Made by a program: the position numbers and the translations under genes | NCBI RefSeq assembly: GCF_029893355.1 | Contig: NZ_JARZAI010000004.1 | Span: 1-64,000, forward strand | Length of the DNA: 64,000 bases | Reading direction: 5' to 3' | Source: Kitasatospora sp. MAA4 | GTDB taxonomy: Bacteria > Actinomycetota > Actinomycetes > Streptomycetales > Streptomycetaceae | In this document: positions 37,042 through 45,054 of the stretch, piece after piece | Layout: every line of letters starts with the position of its first letter | Position numbering within the stretch: the first letter of the stretch is position 1 | Notes under the pieces: model-generated | Told to the model about the DNA's origin: nothing | Databases searched by the model: none | The model's input: the letters and a program-made list of their open reading frames with translations, nothing else

Positions 37042-37902
37042 GTGTTCGATCCGGTACAGCTCAGGTCCTTCCTCGCGGTCGCGCAGACCGGCGGGTTCAC
37101 CCGGGCCGCCGAGCGGCTGGGGCTTCGGCAGTCCACCGTCAGCCAGCACGTCCGGCGCCTGGAGGCCGCCGCCGAGCGGCAGCTGTTCGTCCGGGACACC
37201 CATTCGGTGCGGCTCACCGGCGAGGGCGAGGCCATGCTCGGCTTCGCGCGCTCGATCCTCCAGGCGCACGAGCGGGCCGCCGGCTACTTCGCGCAGACGC
37301 CGGTCCGCGGGCGGGTGCGGTTCGGCACGTCCGAGGACTTCGTGCTCACCGAGCTGCCGCAGATCCTGCGGGCCTTCCGGCACGAGCACCCGCAGGTCGA
37401 CCTCGAACTGACCGTCGGCCTCAGCGGCGTCCTGCACCAGCAGCTCGCCGACGGCGGGCTCGACCTGGTGCTCGGCAAACGCCCGGCCGACGCTCCGGGC
37501 AGCCGGCTGCTCTGGCGCGACCAGCTGGTCTGGATCGGCGCCGAGGACTTCCGCCCCGACCCGGCCGAGCCGCTGCCGCTGATCGTCTACCCGCCGCCCA
37601 GCGTCACCCGGGCCCGCGCGCTGGACGCCCTGGACCGGGCCGGACGCCCGTGGCGGATCGCCTGCACCAGCGGCAGCCTGAGCGGGGTGCGGGCGGCCGC
37701 GCTGGCCGGTCTCGGCGTGGTGGCCCATGCCCGCAGCCTGGTGCCGCCGGGCCTGCGGCCGCTGGCGCACCAGGAGGAACTACCCGACCTCGGCGCCGCC
37801 GAGTTCGTCCTGAGTACGGGCCGCGCCACCGCCCGGGGGCCGGCGCGGGCGCTGGCCGACGCCGTCATCGCGGGCAGCGACCGGCTGCACCGGGCCGGCT
37901 GA
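37042..37902 (+). CDS. LysR family transcriptional regulator
   Basis: 286 residues. Winged HTH at 1-62 (FLAVAQTGGFTRAAERLGLRQSTVSQHVRRLE), a linker helix, and the periplasmic-binding-like effector domain from about 90. GTG start. It most likely controls the divergent SBF transporter through the palindrome between them; the ligand would then be the transported anion, but this is inference. Confidence 0.9.
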   Translation: MFDPVQLRSFLAVAQTGGFTRAAERLGLRQSTVSQHVRRLEAAAERQLFVRDTHSVRLTGEGEAMLGFARSILQAHERAAGYFAQTPVRGRVRFGTSEDFVLTELPQILRAFRHEHPQVDLELTVGLSGVLHQQLADGGLDLVLGKRPADAPGSRLLWRDQLVWIGAEDFRPDPAEPLPLIVYPPPSVTRARALDALDRAGRPWRIACTSGSLSGVRAAALAGLGVVAHARSLVPPGLRPLAHQEELPDLGAAEFVLSTGRATARGPARALADAVIAGSDRLHRAG

Positions 37903-37932
37903 CCGTTCGCTGTTTATCACTGAGGAGTGGAC

Positions 37933-38757
37933 ATGAAGATCTTCATCTCGTCCGACATGGAAGGCACCGCCGGAGTCTCCGACTGGGAGCAGTGCCGGGC
38001 CACCGGGCCCTCGTACCCCTACTTCTGCGAGCTGCTCCAGGCCGAGGTGAACGCCGCGATCGAGGGGGCGCTGGCCGCCGGAGCGGACGAGTTCCTGGTC
38101 AACGACTCGCACGGCGCAATGGCCAACCTCCGCCCGGACGCGCTGGCGGGACGGGCGCGCTACCTGTCGGGCCGCCACAAGCCGCTGTACATGATGCAGG
38201 GCCTGGACGCGTCGTTCGACGCGGTCTTCTTCGTCTCGTACCACGGCTCGATGGGCGGCCCCTCCTCGGTGCTGTCGCACACCTACAGCCCGCGGGCGAT
38301 CGCCGAGGTCCGGCTGAACGGCGTCCCGACCGGCGAGAGCGGGATCAACGCGCTGGTGGCGCTCGGACACGGCGTGCCGGTGGTGCTGATCACCGGGGAC
38401 GGGACCACCGCCGAGGAGGCCCGGCCGTTCGTACCCGGCATCCACGCCGCCGTGGTGAAGACCTCGGTGTCACGCCACGCGGCGGACAGCATGCACCCCG
38501 AGCAGGCCCGCGAACTCATCAAGGAGACCGCGCTGGAGGCCGTACGACGGCTGCCGGAGGCCGCGCCGCCCGCGATCGAACTCCCCGCCACGCTCAGCGT
38601 CCGGCTGCGCAACGCCGATCTGGCCGAGATGGCCACCTGGATCACCGGCGTGGTCCGCGACGACGACCTGAGCGTGCACATCACGGACGAGGACCCGATC
38701 CGGCTCTACCGCACGTTCGTCACCATGGTGCTGCTCACCCGCGCGATCGCGGAGTAG
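37933..38757 (+). CDS. dppA: M55 family D-aminopeptidase (DppA type)
   Basis: 274 residues. The zinc residues of Bacillus DppA align one to one: Asp8, Glu10 (SSDMEGTAG), His60 (NDSHG), His104 (SYHGSMGG) and Glu135 (PTGESG), with a catalytic His near 116. The family cleaves D-Ala-D-Ala and D-amino peptides, possibly recycling peptidoglycan peptides. GAGGAG lies 5 bp before the ATG; the GTG two codons earlier lies within that site. 30 bp separate it from the LysR gene; convergent with the next small gene. Confidence 0.9.
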   Translation: MKIFISSDMEGTAGVSDWEQCRATGPSYPYFCELLQAEVNAAIEGALAAGADEFLVNDSHGAMANLRPDALAGRARYLSGRHKPLYMMQGLDASFDAVFFVSYHGSMGGPSSVLSHTYSPRAIAEVRLNGVPTGESGINALVALGHGVPVVLITGDGTTAEEARPFVPGIHAAVVKTSVSRHAADSMHPEQARELIKETALEAVRRLPEAAPPAIELPATLSVRLRNADLAEMATWITGVVRDDDLSVHITDEDPIRLYRTFVTMVLLTRAIAE

Positions 38758-38782
38758 GAGCAGGAGCAGCCCCGGCCGTGGC

Positions 38783-39001
38783 TCAGAACTGCGGCTCGGG
38801 GGCGGAGAAGGTCAGCCGGTCGGCGGCGCGAGGGCGCGGGGTGGGCGCCACCGGCTGCTCCTCCTCGGGAATCGGCTCCTGCTGGAAGACGGCCCGCCCG
38901 ACCGGGAGCGGACGAGGGCCCTTCGGCTGCTCGGGCGGGGCTGCCAGCGGCTCGGAGAAGGAGAGCCGCAGGGGCTGCTGTGCATCGGACGGAGTGGTCA
39001 T
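38783..39001 (-). CDS. 72-residue Pro/Glu-rich small protein
   Basis: A hydrophilic, probably disordered protein with no signal. Both ends carry related motifs: LRLSFSEPLAAP near the N-terminus and DRLTFSAPEPQF at the C-terminus. The middle is rich in Pro, Glu and Gln. GGGAGA precedes the ATG at good spacing, and codon use is typical. Not recognised. Its size and matched ends could suit a peptide precursor or a bridging protein, but no modification enzyme is next to it. Confidence 0.6.
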   Translation of the reverse strand: MTTPSDAQQPLRLSFSEPLAAPPEQPKGPRPLPVGRAVFQQEPIPEEEQPVAPTPRPRAADRLTFSAPEPQF

Positions 39002-39075
39002 TCTTGCAGTCTCCCTTATTCGCGCGCCGTGCGGTGACGAAACGTCATACCAATTTCCGCCGATCCGGCCGCTGA

Positions 39076-39591
39076 TCAGCCGTTTTGTCGGGGCTCCCGG
39101 TTTTCTCCGGAGCTCGGAAATTCGCCGAATTCGGCGATCCGCCGCCGCATCGGGCGCTTGCGCAGCACGCCGATCGCCTCATCGATGAGCCGACTCAGCG
39201 GGAACGACAGCTCCCGCTCGAATTCCGCCGCCGCAGCCGCGGTGGCCGCCCACTCGGCGTCCAGCAGCGGCAGCAGCGACTCGGCTTTCTCGGTCAACCG
39301 TACGATGCGCTGCCGTGCGTCGTCGCCGGGGGCCAGCACGACGAGCTCCTCGCGGGCCAACTGGGCCACGGTCTGGCTGGCCGCCGAGTGGGTCACGCCG
39401 ATCGCCGCGGCCAGGTCGCGGATCGAGCTCGGGCCCGAGGAGGCCAGCAGCCGGACGACGGGGGTGTACCGAGGGCGGAACCCGGCAAGGCCGAGGTCGG
39501 CGTAGACGGCCGCGACATCGCCGTCCAGGAGTTCCAGGAGGTGGCGCAACCTGGTGCCGAGCAGCTCGGGGCCGGGAGTGGGAGGGGTCAT
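39076..39591 (-). CDS. MarR family transcriptional regulator
   Basis: 171 residues. A winged HTH at about 45-110 (SSIRDLAAAIGVTHSAASQTVAQLAREELV, wing DDARQRIVRLTEKAESLL) with flanking dimerisation helices. MarR proteins usually repress their own and the divergent gene and are released by small aromatic ligands or oxidation. The operator-like repeat lies 13 bp beyond the start, in front of the divergent proline iminopeptidase. Confidence 0.88.
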   Translation of the reverse strand: MTPPTPGPELLGTRLRHLLELLDGDVAAVYADLGLAGFRPRYTPVVRLLASSGPSSIRDLAAAIGVTHSAASQTVAQLAREELVVLAPGDDARQRIVRLTEKAESLLPLLDAEWAATAAAAAEFERELSFPLSRLIDEAIGVLRKRPMRRRIAEFGEFPSSGENREPRQNG

Positions 39592-39603
39592 GTAGGTTAA
39601 TGT

Positions 39604-39615
39604 AACAGCACTGTT
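39604..39615. promoter_or_regulatory. MarR-type operator
   Basis: Inverted repeat AACAG-CA-CTGTT in the 44-bp gap between the divergent MarR and iminopeptidase genes. It would sit over both promoters. Confidence 0.5.
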
Positions 39616-39635
39616 GGATATCGGGAGGGGTTGCC

Positions 39636-40595
39636 ATGGGTGAGCTGTATCCGCCGATCGAGCCGTACGAGCAGGGGATGCTCGATGTCGGCGACGGCAA
39701 CCTCGTGTACTGGGAGGTCTGCGGCAACCCGGCCGGCAAGCCCGCCCTCGTCGTGCACGGCGGTCCGGGGTCGGGGTGCGGCCCGGGCGTGCGCCGCTAC
39801 TTCGACCCCGAGCGGTACCGGATCGTCCTCTTCGACCAGCGCGGCTGCGGGCGCAGCACGCCGCACGCGAGCGACCCCACTACCGACCTGCGGCAGAACA
39901 CCACCTGGCACCTGGTCGCGGACATGGAGCACCTGCGCGAGCACCTGGGCATCGACCGCTGGCTGCTGTACGGCGGCTCGTGGGGCTCCACGCTGACCCT
40001 CGCCTACGCGCAGACGCACCCCGAGCGGGTGTCGGAGATCGTCATCGCCGCTGTCACCACCACCCGGCGCTCCGAGATCGACTGGCTCTACCGGGGCGTC
40101 GGCCGCTTCTTCCCCGAGCAGTGGGAGCGCTTCCTCGCCGGTGCCCCCGGCACACCGCGCGACGGCGACCTGGTCGGCGCCTACGCCCGCCTGACCGGGC
40201 ACCCCGACCCGGCGGTACGGGAGCGGGCCACCGCCGACTGGTGCGCCTGGGAGGACGCCGTGCTCTCCGGCGAGACGAAGGGCTCGTCCCAGCCGTACGG
40301 CGACCGGCCCCCGGCCGCCCGGCTGGCGATGGTGCGGATCTGCTCGCACTACTTCGCCCACGGCGCGTGGCTGGAGGAGGGCGCGCTGCTGCGCGACGCC
40401 GGACGGCTGGCGGGCATCCCCGGCGTGCTGGTGCACGGCCTGCTCGACCTCGGCGGGCCCCCCGACACCGCGTGGCAACTCGCCCGCGCCTGGCCCGACG
40501 CGGAGCTGATCACCGTCGCGGACGCGGGCCACCTGGGCGGCGCCGCGACCCGCACCCACGTCCTCGCCGCCCTGGACCGCTTCGCCCGCCGGTGA
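39636..40595 (+). CDS. pip: Proline iminopeptidase
   Basis: 319 residues, alpha/beta hydrolase of peptidase family S33, removing N-terminal proline from peptides in the cytosol. Motifs: VHGGPGSGCGP oxyanion loop, FDQRGCGRSTPH, nucleophile elbow GGSWGSTL, and His in DAGHLGG near the C-terminus. The C-terminal motif is slightly unusual. GGGAGGGG precedes the ATG. Divergent MarR gene and operator suggest repression by that regulator. Confidence 0.9.
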   Translation: MGELYPPIEPYEQGMLDVGDGNLVYWEVCGNPAGKPALVVHGGPGSGCGPGVRRYFDPERYRIVLFDQRGCGRSTPHASDPTTDLRQNTTWHLVADMEHLREHLGIDRWLLYGGSWGSTLTLAYAQTHPERVSEIVIAAVTTTRRSEIDWLYRGVGRFFPEQWERFLAGAPGTPRDGDLVGAYARLTGHPDPAVRERATADWCAWEDAVLSGETKGSSQPYGDRPPAARLAMVRICSHYFAHGAWLEEGALLRDAGRLAGIPGVLVHGLLDLGGPPDTAWQLARAWPDAELITVADAGHLGGAATRTHVLAALDRFARR

Positions 40596-40722
40596 GACAC
40601 CGGTTTCACGGGACGGGCAGCGGGTAAGCGGCGCAGTCGGCGTCACCGGTTCGCGTGCGCGGTCGGGGCGGGACCGGAGCGGAAGCAGGGTGGAGCCCCT
40701 ACGGTTGCTCTGGGAGGTGCAC

Positions 40723-41505
40723 ATGGTCGTCTTCGCCGGGCAGGGGGACGGGCGCCGGTCGATGGGTCTGCTGTGGCGCGCCGGGGGGCGCGGGCGCGGG
40801 GTGGGGCTCGATGCGATCGTGGACGCCGCCGTCGAGCTCGCCGACGCGCAGGGGGTCGGCGCGATCTCGGTGCAGGCGGTGGGCGAGCGGCTCGGGTGGT
40901 CCGCCTCGGTGGTCCGCGAGCAGGTGGGCGGCGCGAGTGAGCTGGTCGACCTGGCGTACGACGGCGTGCTCGGCGAACTGCCCACCGACTACGCCTCGCA
41001 GGACGGCTGGCGGGCGGAGCTGACCTGCTGGGCCGAGGACCTCTGGGCGTTCCAGCTGCGCCACCCCTGGGTACTGGAGGTCTCGCAGGCCCGGCCGGTG
41101 CTGGGGCCGGGCGAGTACCGCGCGCTTGAAACGGTGGCGCGGATCCTGCACGGGACCGGCGTGCCGGCGGGCGTGCTGCGGCGGGCGGTCGGCGTGCTCT
41201 TCCAGTTCGTCCGCGGGATGGCGCAGGCGGTCGCGGAGTCCCGCCGGGCGGCGACGGCGACCGGGGTGTCCGACGAGCAGTGGTGGCCCACCCGGTCCGC
41301 GCTGCTGGCCGAGTTCGCGCCGGACTTCGCCGAGCGGTTCCCGATGCTGACCCTGTTGGAGCGCGAGCGCGGCCCGCAGCCCGAGGAGCAGGACGCGGCC
41401 TCCTACCTGGAACAGGAGGCCGCGGAGACCTTCGCCGTCGGGCTGACCCTGCTGCTGGACGGGATCGAGGCGGCGATACCGGGACAGGCCGGAGCTACGC
41501 GCTGA
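40723..41505 (+). CDS. TetR family transcriptional regulator
   Basis: 260 residues. HTH near 25-80 (LDAIVDAAVELADAQGVGAISVQAVGERLGWSASVVREQVGG) with a larger TetR_C-type ligand domain (LWAFQLRHPWVLEVSQARPVLGP). ATG chosen for GGAGG 5-6 bp upstream. No transporter is divergent, so the target is unknown. The stop overlaps the convergent kinase gene by 11 bp. Confidence 0.82.
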   Translation: MVVFAGQGDGRRSMGLLWRAGGRGRGVGLDAIVDAAVELADAQGVGAISVQAVGERLGWSASVVREQVGGASELVDLAYDGVLGELPTDYASQDGWRAELTCWAEDLWAFQLRHPWVLEVSQARPVLGPGEYRALETVARILHGTGVPAGVLRRAVGVLFQFVRGMAQAVAESRRAATATGVSDEQWWPTRSALLAEFAPDFAERFPMLTLLERERGPQPEEQDAASYLEQEAAETFAVGLTLLLDGIEAAIPGQAGATR

Positions 41506-42031
41506 GCAGCCGCGCCAGCAGTGCGACGTCGACCGGGCGGCTGGTGTCGACCCGGTGCACCGGGCCCAGGCCCAGCGGCTCGGCACCGCGGCCCCACTGC
41601 TCCCAGCGCCCATCGGAGCCCGGCCGGTCGTCCAGGTGCACCGGGTGCCGGGTCGGGACGCGTTCGGTGTAGCGCTGCCGCGCCAGCGCCAACGGCACGT
41701 CGCACCAGACCTCCTGGACCGCACCGGCGCCGGCCCGGGCCAGCCCGGCGACGGCGAACTCCCGTTGGGGCGCCAGCCACGGGCTCTCCAGCACCGCGCC
41801 GCCGGCCGCGTGCGACAGCAGCGTCCACAGCGTCTCCATGGACGCCGCACCCAGTGCGTTGCTCCACGCGCGCGCCTCCCCGGCGTCCGCGGGGATCGGC
41901 CCGAGGGCGTCGGCGAGGGTCTCCTTGACGTCGTCCTTGCTGAACAGCGGAAGCATCAACTCCCGTGCGAGGGAACGGGCCAGGGTCGTCTTTCCGGATC
42001 CGGGCAGTCCGTTGACCAGTACAGTCACCAT
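41495..42031 (-). CDS. P-loop small-molecule kinase (AAA_33/zeta-like)
   Basis: 178 residues. Walker A GLPGSGKTTLARSLARE at the N-terminus, then FSKDDVKETLADALG and RYTERVPTRHPVHLD, which resembles the lid of nucleoside- or chloramphenicol-phosphotransferase-type kinases. Substrate unknown. A strong terminator of the upstream operon lies between this gene and the SDR gene, so it is a separate unit. Confidence 0.75.
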   Translation of the reverse strand: MVTVLVNGLPGSGKTTLARSLARELMLPLFSKDDVKETLADALGPIPADAGEARAWSNALGAASMETLWTLLSHAAGGAVLESPWLAPQREFAVAGLARAGAGAVQEVWCDVPLALARQRYTERVPTRHPVHLDDRPGSDGRWEQWGRGAEPLGLGPVHRVDTSRPVDVALLARLLSA

Positions 42032-42048
42032 GCGGTGATCCTAGACAC

Positions 42049-42088
42049 GGTACGGCGGCGGTCCCCCGCGCGGGGCCGCCGCCGTACC
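42049..42088 (-). terminator. Terminator of the amine/gamma-glutamyl operon
   Basis: Long stem GGTACGGCGGCGG(T)CCCC / GGGGCCGCCGCCGTACC with one bulged T and a short loop, 13 bp after the SDR stop on the minus strand. Confidence 0.7.
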
Positions 42089-42101
42089 TGCTCGTCAGGG
42101 G

Positions 42102-42881
42102 CTACTCCGGGGTCACGTACGCGCCGGAGATGCCGCCGTCGACCAGGAAGGTGTTGGCGGTCATGAACGAGGAGTCGTCGCTGGCCAGGAAGGCGACGGC
42201 GGCGGCGATCTCGGACGGCTCGGCGAACCGGCCCAGCGGGATGTGGATCAGGCGGCGCGCGGCGCGCTCGGGGTCCTTGGCGAACAGCTCCTGGAGCAGC
42301 GGGGTGTTCACCGGGCCGGGGCAGAGCGCGTTGACCCGGATTCCCTCGCGGGCGAACTGCACGCCCAGCTCGCGCGACATCGCCAACACGCCGCCCTTGG
42401 AGGCGCTGTAGGAGATCTGCGAGGTGGCCGCGCCCATCACCGCGACGAACGAGGCGGTGTTGATGATGGAGCCCTTGCCCTGGCGCTGCATGTGCGGGAT
42501 GGCGTACTTGCAGCACAGGTAGACGCTGGTGAGGTTGACCTCCTGCACCCGGCGCCAGGCCTCCAGGCCGGTGGTGAGGATCGAGTCGTCCTCGGGGGGC
42601 GAGATGCCGGCGTTGTTGAAGGCGATGTCGACGCTGCCGTACTCGGTCACCGCGGCGGCGTACATCGCACGCACGGCGTCCTCGTTGGTGACGTCGGCCT
42701 GGATGAACATGCCGCCGACCTCGTCGGCGACGGCCTTGCCGCTGGTCTCGTCGAGGTCGACGCAGACCACGTTCGCGCCCTCGGAGGCGAAGCGCAGGGC
42801 GGTGGCGCGGCCGATACCGCTGCCGGCGCCGGTGATGACGGCCACCCGGCCGTCGAGGCGGGGGGCGAGGGGGTTCGTCAT
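42102..42881 (-). CDS. SDR family oxidoreductase
   Basis: 259 residues, classical short-chain dehydrogenase. Cofactor motif TGAGSGIGRATAL, Asp-containing VCVDLDE after strand 2 (NAD preference), NNAGIS, and catalytic Ser-Tyr-Lys with YSASKGG. Family members oxidise or reduce hydroxy/keto groups; it is often annotated 3-oxoacyl-ACP reductase. It is the last gene of the operon, 4 bp after the aldehyde dehydrogenase, and may act on the carbonyl or hydroxy product of the same route. Confidence 0.88.
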   Translation of the reverse strand: MTNPLAPRLDGRVAVITGAGSGIGRATALRFASEGANVVCVDLDETSGKAVADEVGGMFIQADVTNEDAVRAMYAAAVTEYGSVDIAFNNAGISPPEDDSILTTGLEAWRRVQEVNLTSVYLCCKYAIPHMQRQGKGSIINTASFVAVMGAATSQISYSASKGGVLAMSRELGVQFAREGIRVNALCPGPVNTPLLQELFAKDPERAARRLIHIPLGRFAEPSEIAAAVAFLASDDSSFMTANTFLVDGGISGAYVTPE

Positions 42882-42885
42882 GGTG

Positions 42886-44274
42886 CTACTCCTCCGTTGA
42901 GATGAAGACGTTCTTGGTTTCAGTGAAGGCGGCCAGCGCGTCCGGGCCGAGCTCGCGGCCGAGTCCGGACTGCTTGAATCCGCCGAAGGGGGTCGAATAG
43001 CGCACCGAGGAGTGGGAGTTGACGGACAGGTTGCCCGCCTCCACGCCCCGGGCGACGCGCAGCCCGCGGCCCAGGTCGCGGGTCCAGATCGAGCCGGAGA
43101 GGCCGTACTCGGAGTCGTTGGCGATCCGCAGCGCCTCCTCCTCGTCGCGGAACGGGACGACGGTCACCACCGGTCCGAAGACCTCCTCGGTGAAGACCGG
43201 TTCGTCCAGCGACGCCGGCAGCAGGACGGTCGGCGGAAACCAGAAGCCGGGACCGTCGGGAACGCTGCCCCGGAAGGCGACTGACGCATCGTCAGGAACG
43301 TAGCCCGCCACCCGGGCGCGGTGGGCCGCCGAGATCAGCGGGCCCATCTCGGTCTTCTCGTCGGTCGGGTCGCCGACCCGCACCGCCCGCACGGCGGGCT
43401 CGAAGAGCGCCATGAACTCGTCGATGACCGACTGCTGGACCAGGATCCGCGAGCGGGCGCAGCAGTCCTGGCCGGCGTTGTCGAAGACCGCGGAGGGCGC
43501 GCTGGCGGCGGCCCGGGCCAGGTCGGCGTCCGCGAAGACGATGTTGGCGCTCTTGCCGCCGAGTTCCAGGGTGACCGGCTTCACCTGCGCCGCGCAGCCG
43601 GCCATGATCTGCTTGCCGACCGCGCTCGATCCGGTGAAGACCACCTTGCGGACGTCCGGGTGGGTGACGAACCGCTGCCCCACCACCGGGCCGTAGCCGG
43701 GCAGCACCTGGAAGACGCCCGGCGGGATGCCGGCCTCCAGCGCCAGTTCGGCCAGCCGCAGGGCGGTCAGCGGGGTGAGCTCGGCGGGCTTGAGGACGAC
43801 GGTGTTGCCCGCCGCCAGCGCCGGTGCCAGCGCCCAGGCGGCGATCGGCATCGGGAAGTTCCACGGCACGATCACGCCGACCACGCCCAGCGGTTCCTGG
43901 AACGTGAGGTCCACGCCGCCGGCCACCGGGATCTGCCGGCCGAAGAGCCGTTCGGGCGCGGCCGCGTAGTACTCGATGACGTCGCGGGCGTTGCCGGCCT
44001 CCCAGCGCGCGTTGCCCACCGTGTGGCCGGCGTTGGCCACTTCGAGCGCGGCCAGGTGCTCGCGGTCGGCGTCCACGGCGGCGGCGAAGGCGCGCAGCAG
44101 CCGGGCCCGGTCGGCGGGGGCCACCGCGCGCCAGGTCGCGAAGGCGGCCTTGGCGCGGGCGATCGCCGCGTCGGTCTCCTCCAGGCCGGCCATGGTGACC
44201 GTCTGGATGACCTGCTCGGTGGCCGGGTTGACCACCTCGTACAAGGTCGGGGCGGAGGTGCTCAGTTGGGACAT
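42886..44274 (-). CDS. NAD(P)-dependent aldehyde dehydrogenase
   Basis: 462 residues, complete ALDH superfamily enzyme. Substrate-activation motif VPWNFPMPIAAWALAPALAAGN, catalytic Glu in LELGGKSANIV and Cys in NAGQDCCARSR, with the C-terminal GGFKQSGLGRELG. In Puu-type pathways the corresponding enzyme (PuuC) oxidises gamma-glutamyl-aminoaldehyde. Order and spacing (66 bp after the amidotransferase) support that role here. An AGACATTGCAGACA-like near repeat lies in that gap. Confidence 0.9.
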   Translation of the reverse strand: MSQLSTSAPTLYEVVNPATEQVIQTVTMAGLEETDAAIARAKAAFATWRAVAPADRARLLRAFAAAVDADREHLAALEVANAGHTVGNARWEAGNARDVIEYYAAAPERLFGRQIPVAGGVDLTFQEPLGVVGVIVPWNFPMPIAAWALAPALAAGNTVVLKPAELTPLTALRLAELALEAGIPPGVFQVLPGYGPVVGQRFVTHPDVRKVVFTGSSAVGKQIMAGCAAQVKPVTLELGGKSANIVFADADLARAAASAPSAVFDNAGQDCCARSRILVQQSVIDEFMALFEPAVRAVRVGDPTDEKTEMGPLISAAHRARVAGYVPDDASVAFRGSVPDGPGFWFPPTVLLPASLDEPVFTEEVFGPVVTVVPFRDEEEALRIANDSEYGLSGSIWTRDLGRGLRVARGVEAGNLSVNSHSSVRYSTPFGGFKQSGLGRELGPDALAAFTETKNVFISTEE

Positions 44275-44340
44275 CGTTGACTCACCGGCTCCTTGCGGCA
44301 GACACAGCAGACATTGCAGACACCGCTGATGCGGGTGCTC

Positions 44341-45054
44341 TCATGAGCGTCGGGATTCCTTGACGAAGGCCTCGAACAGGCGAAGGTCCGAGTCGTCCTG
44401 CTCCGGGTGCCACTGCACGCCGACGGCGAACCGACGGTCGGGCAGCTCGACGGCCTCCACGCACTCGTCCGCGCTCCACGCGGAGGGCAGCAGCCCCTCA
44501 CCGAGCCGGCTCACCGCCTGGTGGTGGTAGCACTGGACCTGCGCCTCGCCGCCGAGGATGCCGGCCAGCCGGCTGCTGGCCCGGATCCGCACCGGGCGGG
44601 CGGTGAAGACGGCCGGGGCGATCTGGTGGCTCTGGTCGCCGAGCACGTCGGGCAGGTGCTGGACCAGCTCGCCGCCGAGCGCGACGTTCAGCAGCTGCAT
44701 GCCGCGGCAGACGCCGAGCACCGGGACGTCGCGCTCCAGCGCGGTCCGCACCAGGTCGAACTCCCAGGAGTCGCGGGCGCCGTGCGGCGCTCCGGTGCGC
44801 GGGTGCGCGGGTGCGCCGTAGCGGGCGGGGTCGATGTCGGGTCCGCCGGCGAGCAGCAGGCCGTCGATCAGCTCCAGCAGCTCGGGCGCGCCCAACGCCT
44901 GCGGGGGCAGCAGGACGGGGACGCCCCCGGCCTGCACGACGCAGTCGACGTAGCTCTGCGGGATCAGCGCGGCCGGCCGCTCCCAGACACCCCAGGAGGC
45001 GGTCTCCAGGTAGCTGCTGATGCCGATCACCGGTCGGCGAGGTCCGTCGCTCAC
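44341..45054 (-). CDS. Class I glutamine amidotransferase-like hydrolase (PuuD type)
   Basis: 237 residues, peptidase C26 family. Nucleophile Cys in GVCRGMQLLN and His-Glu in VQWHPEQDD complete the triad. PuuD cleaves gamma-glutamyl-GABA to glutamate and GABA; a related substrate is likely. GTG start overlaps the stop of the GS-like gene (GTGA), so the two are coupled. Confidence 0.88.
   Translation of the reverse strand: MSDGPRRPVIGISSYLETASWGVWERPAALIPQSYVDCVVQAGGVPVLLPPQALGAPELLELIDGLLLAGGPDIDPARYGAPAHPRTGAPHGARDSWEFDLVRTALERDVPVLGVCRGMQLLNVALGGELVQHLPDVLGDQSHQIAPAVFTARPVRIRASSRLAGILGGEAQVQCYHHQAVSRLGEGLLPSAWSADECVEAVELPDRRFAVGVQWHPEQDDSDLRLFEAFVKESRRS

Noticed and set aside
44275..44340. 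Tandem-like AGACA repeats as a regulatory array
   Set aside because: Only short imperfect copies in a 66-bp gap inside an operon; not enough to call an operator.
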